From Anabaena subtropica FACHB-260 (GTDB taxonomy: Bacteria; Cyanobacteriota; Cyanobacteriia; Cyanobacteriales; Nostocaceae): a stretch of DNA of 64,000 nucleotides. The notes below the pieces were generated by a model. It saw only the letters and a list, made by a program, of their open reading frames with translations, did not search any database and was not told where the DNA came from. The DNA lies in contig NZ_JACJRF010000019.1 of assembly GCF_014697105.1 (NCBI RefSeq), positions 35,038 to 99,037 on the forward strand, written 5' to 3'. Numbering within the stretch: position 1 is the first letter of the stretch; the number at the start of each line of letters is the position of its first letter. Of the stretch, positions 1 to 8,760 are shown one piece after another. The translations under genes and the position numbers were made by a program.

Positions 1-1943
1 GTCACCGTTGCCGACACAGACTTAGATTCCAACTTTACTTTTGGTGTACTAACTTCCATGCTTGGTGTTGCTATAGCAACAGGCTCTGAAGTGATTTCGG
101 ATGCTGTAGTCTGTGTTTGCCCTGGTTGAACAATATTAATAATTACAGACTTGGGATTTTTAACCTCCTGCTCTAATTTAATTAGTGGAGAAACCCCCAT
201 CAAAGCAAAAATATCTTGCTCTTCTGGAGTCATTTCTACAGTCTTAATCTCCGGTGGTTCTACCACTGGCTTAACTGGCTCTGTTTTGATGACTTTAGTA
301 CGTTCTCCTCTTTCATTCCAACTGGATTTGCCCAGGTTGGGAGAAGGTAATTCTGGTTGACCTAATTCAACATCTCCGTCAATGTCTAGGTCTGGTTCGC
401 TGATAAACCCTAGCGGGTTGGTAGTAATTCTTTGTTCATCTTTACCATTTGTCCCATTGATGCCTATCCGACTGCGACGAGTCCGAGCGCGACGTTTATT
501 CTGGTCGTTAAGTTCTTGATAGCTAGGATGATTGATTAAATTTAAAGAACCTAAGTCAGAGTCATTTTCAAATCCATCACTAAATCCATCGTAGGTTTCC
601 CGTGGTTCGGTAATGCGTGCAGTTGGTAAACGCGGCTCTCTAGTAGGCAGAGATACAAAACGTTCTGGGACTTCCACTGCTACTGGCGTAGGTAAGCGAT
701 TTTCGCTTTCTCCGGGTAAACGCACGGTGTGTCCTAAACCGCCACAGGCGGGGCAGGTGTCACCAAACAATTCATAAATGTTCTGCCCTTGCCGCTTGCG
801 GGTTAGTTCTACTAGACCCAGCTCGGTGAGTTGGGCAATTTGAGGACGAGCCTTGTCTGCGCGCAGGGCTTTGTTGAAGTGTTCGAGCACTTGTAACTGG
901 TCACGACGAGATTCCATGTCAATGAAATCAACCACAATTACCCCAGCGATATTCCGCAGACGTAGTTGACGGGCAATTTCTGTTGCCGCTTCACAATTTG
1001 TCCACAAAACAGTTTCTCTGGCTGTGGCCGATCGCGTGAAGGAACCAGAGTTAACATCTATGACAGTTAAGGCTTCTGTGGGTTCAATAATGATATATCC
1101 GCCAGAAGGTAGGTCTACCCTTGGCTTGAGGGCTTCTCTAATTGCGGCATTGATCCGGAAATATTCTAAAATTGGGGAGCGATCGCGGTGATGATCAATC
1201 AGCAATCCTTGTGGTGTCTGACCGCCACTCCAGTTCTGCAAGTACTGCTTAACTCGCTTCAAACCAGTACTGGAATCAACCACAATCCGATTCACATCCG
1301 CGCCATACATATCACGTAATACGCGCTGGATAAAGTCATCATCTCGGTTGAGTAATGCTGGCGCACGAGTAGACTGGGCTTCTTGCTGAATGGCTTCCCA
1401 TTGCTTTTGCAGAACTTCCAAATCTTCAATGATTGCTTCTTCTGGCTTACCTTCTGCTTCTGTACGTACCAGCAAACCCATCCCAGCAGGTTTAATTAAA
1501 ATTGCTAATGCCCGTAAGCGGTTACGTTCACTTTCACTTTTAATTCGTCGTGATAAATTCACACCCCTACCATAGGGCATCAACACCACATAACGTCCGG
1601 GCAAAGTGATATTACCTGTGAGCCTTGGGCCTTTTGTTCCCGTCGGCTCTTTCATTACTTGCACCAAAACTTTTTGCTGTGGTGCTAATAATTCTGTAAT
1701 TGCTGCTGCTGTACGTTTGAGTCGTAGAGGGCCTAAGTCAGTTACATGAATAAAACCATTACGTTCTGGATCTCCGATGTTGACAAAAGCAGCATCTATA
1801 CCAGGTAATACATTTTCTACTACACCTAAGTAGATGTCACCGATTTGATGATGGCCTGTGGCTACAACGAGTTCTTGTATTTGATCTTCCGAAAATACAG
1901 CAGCAATTTGATGCTGCTCCGCGATAATAATTTGTTTTGGCAT
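1..1943 (-). CDS. rne: Ribonuclease E/G (RNase E), 3' end outside the window
   Basis: Endoribonuclease of the RNase E/G family, central to mRNA decay and rRNA/tRNA processing. About 647 codons are visible from ATG at 1943 (MPKQIIIAEQ). An S1 RNA-binding domain spans roughly residues 35-125. The catalytic Mg-binding aspartates lie in VIDVNSGSFTRS and VVDFIDMESRR, and the zinc-link cysteines in DTCPACGG. A low-complexity Pro/Glu/Thr-rich tail follows the catalytic core, as in cyanobacterial RNase E, where the extreme C terminus recruits partners; that end is off the window. The family assignment is firm. The gene follows the radical-SAM gene on the same strand after a leader of about 550 bases. 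Confidence 0.95.
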   Translation of the reverse strand, partial: MPKQIIIAEQHQIAAVFSEDQIQELVVATGHHQIGDIYLGVVENVLPGIDAAFVNIGDPERNGFIHVTDLGPLRLKRTAAAITELLAPQQKVLVQVMKEPTGTKGPRLTGNITLPGRYVVLMPYGRGVNLSRRIKSESERNRLRALAILIKPAGMGLLVRTEAEGKPEEAIIEDLEVLQKQWEAIQQEAQSTRAPALLNRDDDFIQRVLRDMYGADVNRIVVDSSTGLKRVKQYLQNWSGGQTPQGLLIDHHRDRSPILEYFRINAAIREALKPRVDLPSGGYIIIEPTEALTVIDVNSGSFTRSATARETVLWTNCEAATEIARQLRLRNIAGVIVVDFIDMESRRDQLQVLEHFNKALRADKARPQIAQLTELGLVELTRKRQGQNIYELFGDTCPACGGLGHTVRLPGESENRLPTPVAVEVPERFVSLPTREPRLPTARITEPRETYDGFSDGFENDSDLGSLNLINHPSYQELNDQNKRRARTRRSRIGINGTNGKDEQRITTNPLGFISEPDLDIDGDVELGQPELPSPNLGKSSWNERGERTKVIKTEPVKPVVEPPEIKTVEMTPEEQDIFALMGVSPLIKLEQEVKNPKSVIINIVQPGQTQTTASEITSEPVAIATPSMEVSTPKVKLESKSVSATV

Positions 1944-2500
1944 TCAATTTCCTCAAAAATCGGCAGCGTCAACAGGCTTGGAGGTTTGTTATCCCTCTCG
2001 CCCCTGCCAGCCTCCAAAGACACTGCTGGTAATAAAAATTGTGAAGTTGAGCTTCAAAATAAAAAAGCTGTTGACTAGAGAATCGCGTTGATACGCCTGA
2101 TTATTCCAGAACGGCTGCATATTGTCTAAGCAAATAAATCAACCGTTCGTGGTTGATTTCTGATGCGATACCTTCACCATCTAAGGATTGGGCATTCAGC
2201 AATTGTTTTAAAAGCATGGAGGTAGAGAAGCCGACGGAGCCTGCTGTTAATCACTAGTTCACAAGATAGCTATAAAGAGAGTGTTCTTTAATCTGCCTTA
2301 GTTTCTCTGGGATAAAATCCTAGAATTTGCACTCTAATATCTTTACTTTGGCTCCCTGAGTATCAGGGTAGTAGTGAACCAGTTTGTTCAATGCAGCGCC
2401 AGAAAATTTCTCTTCACCCCATTCTAACGCAACCTTGCTAAAAATCAATTCCCGCGATGTACCACAAGAGAGTAACTACTAGCAAGTTACCCTTTAAGGA
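1944..2500. other. Long region upstream of rne
   Basis: About 550 bases separate the rne start codon from the stop of the upstream radical-SAM gene. Apart from the possible 38-aa ORF and a repeat fragment near 2216-2246, no gene is seen. Long 5' leaders on rne mRNA that support autoregulation are known in other bacteria, so this could be a leader; that is inference only. Confidence 0.4.
2101..2217 (-). CDS. Possible 38-aa small ORF in the rne upstream region
   Basis: An ATG-initiated frame (MLLKQLLNAQSLDGEGIASE...) ending in AAVLE lies between the radical-SAM gene and rne on their strand. Its composition looks protein-like, with alternating Leu, Ile and charged residues. No Shine-Dalgarno precedes the ATG. 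The bases just upstream belong to a dispersed repeat (CGGAGCCTGCTG type), so this may be the 3' remnant of a longer gene cut by the repeat. I do not recognise the sequence. It could equally be chance within the long rne leader. Confidence 0.25.
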   Translation of the reverse strand: MLLKQLLNAQSLDGEGIASEINHERLIYLLRQYAAVLE

Positions 2501-5188
2501 TTATACCGCTAAAATTAGCTGATGACGATGGATGTGCAGAAGATGAAATTCTTCTTCATCGGCAACAACTTCTAGCATAGATAGGACGTGTTCAGGACGC
2601 AATAGCAAACCGTCGGGACGACAGCTACCCACATAACGTAAAACTGCTGTAGATTCAGTTTCGCTGTTGTGGGTTGTGACTAATTCCAACTCAAACAAAC
2701 GTGAGCGCAGATTTACTGAATGGCTCTTGCCAGATTTGGTTGTTTGTTCGCACAAAATTTCGTCTTTTGCCTGAATAATATTCAGCCAGTTTTGCCATTG
2801 TGTAGTGTTCGCTTCCCTTGAAGCTGCCACAGTAATCACATACTCTGCCCTATCCAACACTTGGTTAGCGGCGGGAGATTTTAAATCTATCTGTTCCACA
2901 CGATATATGGGGATATCGGGGGGGAGTTCGTCAGTGAGTTTTTGTATAAACCCATCTATTTCTACTGGCTGAGTTAATTCAAAATCCACAATTTCACCAC
3001 TGCTCGTAGCTCCCAAAGCCAAGGCACTAGCCACTGCAATTCGGGGATTAGGATGAAATCCACCGGTATAGGTAACTGGTAAACTTGCCCTTCTTAGTAC
3101 TCTGTCAAATAGACGCATTAAATCCAAATGGCTGACCAATGCCATGTCACCTTGTTTACCAAACCAAACGCGTAGTCGTTGAGATTTGGTGGTGTTGGGG
3201 ACAAACTCACCAGCAAATTCAGGAATTGGTGGCGGCTCAATAACGATGTTATGACCAAAGTCAGTACCACAAACGCCACAGTGAGAACAACCTTCAAATG
3301 AGCAGTCTGGAACAATTGCAGCTTCTAGAGCGCGTTGTAAGTCTTCTTGGAGCCACTTTTTGTCAATTCCTGTATCTATATGATCCCACGGGAGGGGAGC
3401 ATCTAGGGATTGGGGACTAGAGACTGAGGAAGGTGGTATTCTCTCTGGGGATAAGGGGCTATGGGGACTGGGGAAATTTTCTCCCTCATCTCCCCCTACT
3501 CCCTTATCTGCTTTATCTACATGAAACAGATTCCACTCACCATTCTCTACTAGGCGGTATTTCCAATCTAGACCAGCTTCAGCGATCGCATCTTCCCAGG
3601 CGGTGAAAGCTTTATCTAAGTTCTCATACCAGGAATCCATGCCTGCGCCTAATTCCCAAGCTCTACGTACTACTTTACCTAAAGAGCGATCGCCTCGGCC
3701 GATAAAGTCTTCCATTGCTGAGATGCGGACATCGGTCAAATTTATCTTCACTCCCCGTATCCTACGGAATGCTTGGCGCAGGAGGTTTTGCTTGCGCTTA
3801 AATTCTGCTGTTGCTACAGAGTGCCATTGAAATGGTGTATGGGGTTTGGGTGTGAAGTTAGAAATTGTAATGTTGAAATTGAGGGGTCTTCTGCCTTTTC
3901 CCCTACATTCTTGTTGCAACCAACTTACCGTTTCTGCAATCCCGAAAACATCGGCATCGGTTTCACCTGGTAAGCCAATCATGAAATATAACTTGATTTT
4001 GTCCCAACCTCGTTCCCAGGCTGTTTTTACACCTCTTAATAATTCTTCGTTGGTTAAACCTTTGTTGACAATATCCCGCATTCTTTGGGTTCCGGCTTCT
4101 GGCGCAAAGGTCAATCCCCCTTGCCTTGTACCACCCAGGATGTTGGCGATGTTCTCATCAAATCTATCTACACGTTGGCTGGGGAGAGTCAAGGAAATAT
4201 TTTCATTTTTTAAACGATTTTTAATTTCCATCCCCACGGCTGGTAGGGCTAAATAATCAGAACAACTCAGGGACAACAAAGAAAACTCGTTATAACCAGT
4301 CGCCCGCATTCCCTGCTCGATTGCGTCTACTACTTTTTCTGGTTCTACATCCCTAGCAGGTCTGGTGAGCATTCCTGGTTGACAGAAGCGACAGCCACGG
4401 GTGCAACCACGGCGAATTTCTATTGTCAAGCGATCATGTACAGTTTCTACATACGGTACTAGCCCAATAGAATAAGCCGGTATGGGAGTTGCTACTCGCC
4501 GCAAAATTTTTTTGGGTACATCTGGACGTAGAGGCTGGACTGAGCCGCCTGCCGTCATCTGATAAAATCGCGGCACATATACCCCTGGTATTTGCGCCAA
4601 GTCGAGGAGTAGATTTTCTCGACTTAATCCTGCTTTTTTACTTTCTTCTAATACCAAACCAATTTCGGGTAGGAGTTCTTCACCATCTCCTAATGCTACA
4701 AAGTCGAAAAAGTCAGCGTATGGTTCAGGGTTTGATGTTGCTGTTTGTCCACCAGCAAAAATTAGGGGGTGATTTCCTTGTAAGCGTTCTTGCCAAGTGA
4801 GAGGAATATCTGCTAAATCCAACATTTCCAGAATGTTGGTGGCTCCTAGTTCATAACTGAGACTAAAACCTAAAATATCAAACTCCTTGAGCGATCGCTT
4901 AGACTCTACAGCAAATAAGGGTGTATTTGTAGCCCTGAGTTTTGCTGCTAAGTCTGCCCCTGGTAGGTAAGCGCGATCGCATAATTGTCTCGGTTGGGCA
5001 TTCAAAATATTATAGAGAATGATATGCCCCAGATTGGATGCTCCGACTTCATAAACTTCTGGGTAGGTTAACACCCAGCGTATGGAGGCGGTATCCCAAG
5101 GTTTATGTACTGCTAGGCGTTCGTTACCTAAGTAACGCGCTGGTTTTAAGATATCCGGTGTGATTAAGCTTTCAAATGCAACAGCCAC
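2501..5188 (-). CDS. TIGR03960-type B12-binding radical SAM protein fused to TIGR03936/DUF2344
   Basis: Large radical-SAM protein of 895 residues starting with GTG. The N-terminal part resembles the cobalamin-binding module of B12-dependent radical-SAM enzymes. The 4Fe-4S motif RRGCTRGCRFCQPGM sits near residues 258-272. A cysteine cluster (CSFEGCSHCGVC) lies near residue 630, and the C-terminal 220 residues match the radical-SAM-linked DUF2344 module, which in Firmicutes is often a separate gene. The family is typically encoded next to RNase E/G, as here, which suggests a link to RNA or ribosome metabolism, but the reaction is unknown. A low-complexity Pro/Ser-rich linker of about 50 residues between the modules comes from repeat-like DNA (see findings). 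Confidence 0.85.
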   Translation of the reverse strand: MAVAFESLITPDILKPARYLGNERLAVHKPWDTASIRWVLTYPEVYEVGASNLGHIILYNILNAQPRQLCDRAYLPGADLAAKLRATNTPLFAVESKRSLKEFDILGFSLSYELGATNILEMLDLADIPLTWQERLQGNHPLIFAGGQTATSNPEPYADFFDFVALGDGEELLPEIGLVLEESKKAGLSRENLLLDLAQIPGVYVPRFYQMTAGGSVQPLRPDVPKKILRRVATPIPAYSIGLVPYVETVHDRLTIEIRRGCTRGCRFCQPGMLTRPARDVEPEKVVDAIEQGMRATGYNEFSLLSLSCSDYLALPAVGMEIKNRLKNENISLTLPSQRVDRFDENIANILGGTRQGGLTFAPEAGTQRMRDIVNKGLTNEELLRGVKTAWERGWDKIKLYFMIGLPGETDADVFGIAETVSWLQQECRGKGRRPLNFNITISNFTPKPHTPFQWHSVATAEFKRKQNLLRQAFRRIRGVKINLTDVRISAMEDFIGRGDRSLGKVVRRAWELGAGMDSWYENLDKAFTAWEDAIAEAGLDWKYRLVENGEWNLFHVDKADKGVGGDEGENFPSPHSPLSPERIPPSSVSSPQSLDAPLPWDHIDTGIDKKWLQEDLQRALEAAIVPDCSFEGCSHCGVCGTDFGHNIVIEPPPIPEFAGEFVPNTTKSQRLRVWFGKQGDMALVSHLDLMRLFDRVLRRASLPVTYTGGFHPNPRIAVASALALGATSSGEIVDFELTQPVEIDGFIQKLTDELPPDIPIYRVEQIDLKSPAANQVLDRAEYVITVAASREANTTQWQNWLNIIQAKDEILCEQTTKSGKSHSVNLRSRLFELELVTTHNSETESTAVLRYVGSCRPDGLLLRPEHVLSMLEVVADEEEFHLLHIHRHQLILAV
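3398..3510. repeat. GGGGACT/CCCC-type low-complexity repeat inside a coding sequence
   Basis: Within the radical-SAM gene this stretch is made of units such as GGGGACTAGAG, GGGGATAAGG, GGGGACTGGG and CTCCCCCTACTCCC. Near-identical text occurs in intergenic DNA of this window (around 17140-17180, 18343-18410 and 24375-24410). In frame it encodes the Pro/Ser/Gly-rich linker between two modules. It looks like a tolerated intergenic-type repeat at a domain boundary. Confidence 0.6.
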
Positions 5189-5343
5189 TGTGCTAACGAG
5201 CTACTTTAATTACAGCTACTCACCTCCAACATTAGCATTGATTAGCTCTTTCAACAGGATTTGCTTTGGGAACTTAGAATTCCTTTACACTAAGCTGCTG
5301 CTAACCTAGTCACTTGCTAAGATTTATGACTTTTTTAATACAA

Positions 5344-5673
5344 TCACTTTACCGCGAACTCTACTTTGTCTTCAAATATTTCAAAAATTGCATCGAGTTG
5401 GGTTAATTCAAAAATAATCCTGATTGCTGGGGAAACAGAATAAAGCTGAAAACTCTTATCCAAATTCTGAGCCAGTTTGAGGGCAGATACCAAAGCCATA
5501 AGTCCAGAACTGTCTAGGGATTCTACAGCCGCTAAATCCACAAACAGGCTTGAGACATCCTCTTGTGCCAGAGTTGTAGTCAAGTCTCGTTCAAATTCCA
5601 ACGCGTTAGTCGCATTCAGGCAGCCATGAGGACGAATTACCTGAATTTTTGGACACTTCAGTACTGCTTGCAT
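5344..5673 (-). CDS. STAS-domain anti-sigma-factor antagonist
   Basis: A 109-residue single STAS domain like SpoIIAA/RsbV. These proteins bind an anti-sigma or switch kinase and are controlled by phosphorylation of one serine. The motif ESLDSSGLMAL at residues 51-61 contains the usual phospho-acceptor (second Ser of DSSG, S56). Length is normal for a stand-alone STAS protein. No kinase or phosphatase partner is adjacent. The preceding gene on this strand is far away, so it is probably monocistronic. The specific pathway cannot be told. Confidence 0.85.
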   Translation of the reverse strand: MQAVLKCPKIQVIRPHGCLNATNALEFERDLTTTLAQEDVSSLFVDLAAVESLDSSGLMALVSALKLAQNLDKSFQLYSVSPAIRIIFELTQLDAIFEIFEDKVEFAVK

Positions 5674-6149
5674 ATTAAATCCTAAATTAGAGTTACTGAA
5701 TTGTAGAGCTTGAATTTATTTGAACATAAACTTTTTGTTTTGACATCGACCATATGTCTTAACTCTCTTTGCTGAATCTTTATGTTTATAGTGGGTCTGT
5801 TTAAAGATTGTCATAATTTCTCAATGAAATGTGTTTATATATACTTTTTTTTCGTATTGGTTCAAAAAAAATCGTCATATAAAGCCCCAAAAGAGAGCAA
5901 TCATGACAACTTGTGCTGGAAAAATCGACTCATCCGTAAACGCGATGTATTAAGCCACAGATTGAATTGCCATTTAATTTAATTGCTGTAATCGGCATGA
6001 ATTTTCATGTGACATTGTGTGTCAAAGCAGGAAATATCTACTTAGTTAAACAGTGATCTAAATCACATACTCCTATGTGTCTGGATCACATTTTATACTT
6101 AACTCTATCTTGGATAATTTAGTATCACCGAAAGTGGGTTCATACACTT
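5674..6149. other. Divergent intergenic region between STAS gene and 68-aa gene
   Basis: 476 bases that must carry promoters for both flanking genes. The right part contains a CRP-type palindrome and a -10-like hexamer (listed separately). The left and central parts are AT-rich with no convincing gene. Confidence 0.5.
6052..6099 (+). promoter_or_regulatory. CRP-family operator and -10 box upstream of the 68-aa gene
   Basis: AGTGATCTAAATCACA (6052-6067) matches the CRP-family palindrome TGTGA-N6-TCACA with one mismatch. A second, imperfect copy TGTGTCTGGATCACA lies at 6076-6090, and TATACT at 6094-6099 is a plausible -10. The first site is centred about 46 bases upstream of the likely transcription start, near the place a class II activator would sit. 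Cyanobacterial cAMP receptor proteins use this motif; the assignment is by pattern only. Confidence 0.45.
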
Positions 6150-6356
6150 ATGAGAACTAGATATGCAATTCGGCAATTGGTAGAAAAAGCTCTGGATATT
6201 AAAAAGTTAACTCCAGAGATCGAAAATGAGATTAACTTTGAGTTGACTTCAATGGGTCACATCTCTGACGTTGACTACGAAGCTCTAGAATTATTGATGG
6301 CAGAGATGGATGCTGGACGTATTCAGCTAGTTCCGAGTCTAGGATTGGGATATTGA
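6150..6356 (+). CDS. Conserved small cyanobacterial protein, unknown function
   Basis: 68 residues, ATG start, beginning MRTRYAIRQLVEKALD. It is predicted helical, rich in Glu/Leu/Met, has no membrane segment or cysteine, and ends in a short hydrophobic tail (LVPSLGLGY). I recognise the type as a short cyanobacterial conserved protein but know no function. It stands alone downstream of CRP-like sites, which suggests regulated expression. Confidence 0.7.
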   Translation: MRTRYAIRQLVEKALDIKKLTPEIENEINFELTSMGHISDVDYEALELLMAEMDAGRIQLVPSLGLGY

Positions 6357-6568
6357 ATCCGCTCGTCTTGTCATTTTTTCTCTATAGAAAATTAATTTTC
6401 GCAATAATTAGTAACATTAAGGTTCACAAAACTTACATAATTGGTAGCAACAGCCAGTAAAAACCCGGTGTTATTGCTAGTAGATTTCTTTGGTGTTTAC
6501 TATTTAGTTACATAGTGTGGCGTAAACTGTGCTAATGAGCATCCCATTTGCATTAGTTACAAGCCGCC

Positions 6569-7741
6569 ATGCAGTTTGCTAAACGTTTAGAAAAAATTCC
6601 TCCTTATCTGTTTGCTGAAATTAACCGTAAACGGGAAGCACTGATTAACCAAGGAGTTGACATTATTAATATTGGAGTGGGTGATCCTGATAAGCCGACT
6701 CCTGCTCATATTCTCCAGGCGATGCGTGAGGCGATTGATGACGCTTCTAACCATAACTATCCACCTTATGAGGGTACGCAAGAGTTCCGGGAAGCGGCTG
6801 TTAAGTGGATGGAAAGTCGATTTGGGGTGATAAATTTAAACCCAAATACAGAGATTGTTTCTTCTATTGGTTCCAAAGAAGCGATACACAATACTTTTTT
6901 AGCTTTTGTGGAAGCAGGAGATTACACATTGATACCAGATCCTGGTTATCCGGTGTATCGAACTTCCACAATTTTTGCTGGGGGCGAACCTTTCACTATG
7001 CCCCTGAAGACAGAAAATAAATTTTTACCTGATTTAAGTATAATTCCTGAAGAAGTTGCCCGTAAAGCAAAACTGTTGTGGATTAATTATCCGAATAATC
7101 CTACTGGAGCCTTAGCAACGTTGGAGTTTTTTGAGGAATTAGTAGCTTTTTGTAAGCAGTACAATATTTTATTGTGCCATGATCACGCCTATTCAGAAAT
7201 GGCTTATGATGGCTACAAACCACCGAGTGTCCTGCAAATTCCGGGTGCGAAAGATATTACTATTGAATTTCACAGTCTGTCAAAATCCTATAATATGACA
7301 GGCTGGCGAGTTGGGTTTGCAGTTGGTAATGCTTACGCAATTAAGGGCTTGAGTCAGGTAAAAACAAACGTTGATTCAGGTGTATTTAAAGCAATTCAAA
7401 AAGCAGCGATCGCGGCTTACGCTACTGATGAAGCAGAATTACAAGCTGTGATGTCAGTTTACCAAAATCGTCGTGACATCATCGTTAAGGGATTACAATT
7501 CTTAGGATGGCCGATTGAACCACCAAAAGCAACTCTTTATGTTTGGGTTCCGGTACCTTCTGGATATACCTCAACAGATTTTACTACTTTGCTGTTAGAT
7601 AAATGTGGTATTATTGTTTCCCCAGGTATTGGTTATGGTATGTCAGGGGAAGGTTATTTTAGAATAGCCCTCACCATCTCTGATGAACGCTTGCATGAAG
7701 CAATTGAACGAATGCGGGATGCGGGTATTCGTTATGCTTAG
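6569..7741 (+). CDS. dapL: LL-diaminopimelate aminotransferase (second DapL type)
   Basis: PLP-dependent class I/II aminotransferase of 390 residues. DapL converts tetrahydrodipicolinate directly to LL-diaminopimelate for lysine and peptidoglycan synthesis. The PLP lysine lies in SLSKSYNMTGWRVGF (about residue 239); NPNNPTGA-type cofactor contacts appear as NYPNNPTGA, and the N terminus MQFAKRLEKIPPYLFAEI with GVGDPDKPTP is typical of this branch. Nostoc genomes carry two DapL paralogues and this resembles the shorter, archaeal-like one. Other aspartate-type aminotransferase specificities cannot be excluded. The gene appears monocistronic. Confidence 0.85.
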   Translation: MQFAKRLEKIPPYLFAEINRKREALINQGVDIINIGVGDPDKPTPAHILQAMREAIDDASNHNYPPYEGTQEFREAAVKWMESRFGVINLNPNTEIVSSIGSKEAIHNTFLAFVEAGDYTLIPDPGYPVYRTSTIFAGGEPFTMPLKTENKFLPDLSIIPEEVARKAKLLWINYPNNPTGALATLEFFEELVAFCKQYNILLCHDHAYSEMAYDGYKPPSVLQIPGAKDITIEFHSLSKSYNMTGWRVGFAVGNAYAIKGLSQVKTNVDSGVFKAIQKAAIAAYATDEAELQAVMSVYQNRRDIIVKGLQFLGWPIEPPKATLYVWVPVPSGYTSTDFTTLLLDKCGIIVSPGIGYGMSGEGYFRIALTISDERLHEAIERMRDAGIRYA

Positions 7742-7783
7742 TCCGCAGTTAACAGTTATTACCCTTTACTCTTCTAATCCCCT

Positions 7784-8140
7784 CTAATATTTCTCCTGAT
7801 ACTCTTGCCAGAGTTGTTGAATAAACTGATGAAGTTGCTGCTTGGCCGCTAAGTCTGGTTCTGTTTTTGGTTCTTTGACTAGAACCTGACTCAGAAGGGT
7901 AATAACTTCTATATCTAAAGCGGGTCTAAATAGATTAATAGGCCAAAGTAAGTCAGACCCGTCTCGTAGGTCGGTTATGATTGGTAGTTCTTGGCTATAG
8001 GTGACTAGCAGTAAGGGACGCACCCAACATAACTGGCGGGAAATAACAACTTGAATAACTTCTGCATACAGATTCCTGTCGCCATGCTCTAATGACACAA
8101 TTTGTCCTGGTTGAAAGTTGAGACTTATGTCCATAATCAT
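7784..8140 (-). CDS. Conserved hypothetical protein
   Basis: 118 residues; I do not recognise a named domain. The first half is beta-rich (PGQIVSLEHGDRNLYAEVIQV), resembling a small barrel, and the second half is helical and charged (LAAKQQLHQFIQQLWQEY). No signal peptide or membrane span. An in-frame ATG two codons in (MDISLN) is an alternative start. It converges on the aminotransferase gene with only 42 bases between stops. Confidence 0.7.
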   Translation of the reverse strand: MIMDISLNFQPGQIVSLEHGDRNLYAEVIQVVISRQLCWVRPLLLVTYSQELPIITDLRDGSDLLWPINLFRPALDIEVITLLSQVLVKEPKTEPDLAAKQQLHQFIQQLWQEYQEKY

Positions 8141-8338
8141 TTAGGGCAGTGGCAAGGATGAATTTGTAGTTTTCTTCTCTCTTTATTTTAAAAGTGAAAA
8201 TGCGGTATTATAAAAATAAGCTACTGCAAAAGTCTTGTAGTATTTTCGGTAATAGCATTTTGCCGAAACCAAAATATTGGTAAGAAAGTTTTTCTTGACC
8301 TGAAGTTTTGATGAAAATGTTATAGAATGAGCAAATAA

Positions 8339-8360
8339 CTGTAGAGCGATCGCTCTACAG
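8339..8360. promoter_or_regulatory. Perfect 22-bp palindrome upstream of clpS
   Basis: CTGTAGAGCGATCGCTCTACAG is a perfect inverted repeat centred on an HIP1-like CGATCG core. It lies 40 bases before the clpS start codon. It may be an operator or simply an extended HIP1 palindrome; there is no U-tract, so it is not a clear terminator. Confidence 0.4.
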
Positions 8361-8400
8361 AATTTCTGTTGTAGTAATAAAAAAACAAAGAGCAAAAGTT

Positions 8401-8682
8401 GTGTCAGTCGAAACCATTGAGAAGCGTTCCACATCCCGCAAGCTCGCGCCTCGGTATCGCGTTTTGCTCCATAACGATGACTACAACTCTATGGAGTACG
8501 TAGTACAAGTGCTAATGACCACAGTGACGAGCCTGACTCAACCCCAGGCTGTAAGCATTATGATGGAAGCCCATACTAATGGGTTAGCCTTGGTCATTAC
8601 CTGCGCTCAAGAACACGCAGAGTTCTACTGCGAAACCCTAAAAAATCATGGTTTAAGCAGCACAATAGAACCTGATGAGTAA
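8401..8682 (+). CDS. clpS: ATP-dependent Clp protease adaptor ClpS
   Basis: 93 residues with GTG start. ClpS delivers N-degron substrates to the ClpAP/ClpCP protease. The diagnostic motif LLHNDDYNSMEYVV (about residues 23-36) contains the Asn-Asp pair that binds the substrate amino group, and the C-terminal AHTNGLALVITCAQEHAE matches the Clp ATPase-docking region. The length is usual. The N-degron-forming transferase Aat is also in this window (53.7 kb), though not adjacent. Confidence 0.95.
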   Translation: MSVETIEKRSTSRKLAPRYRVLLHNDDYNSMEYVVQVLMTTVTSLTQPQAVSIMMEAHTNGLALVITCAQEHAEFYCETLKNHGLSSTIEPDE

Positions 8683-8760
8683 TTCTTAATTAATAGTTTC
8701 AACTACGAAGTACGGATCACTAATGATTATGTTATTAGTCATAATCTGGAGTGTTGACTG

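Noticed and set aside
5782..5982. 66-codon ORF upstream of the 68-aa gene
   Set aside because: Low-complexity Phe/Tyr/Lys composition from AT-rich DNA and no Shine-Dalgarno.
8183..8434. 83-codon minus-strand ORF overlapping the clpS start
   Set aside because: It covers the clpS upstream region and 5' codons; composition is random-like.
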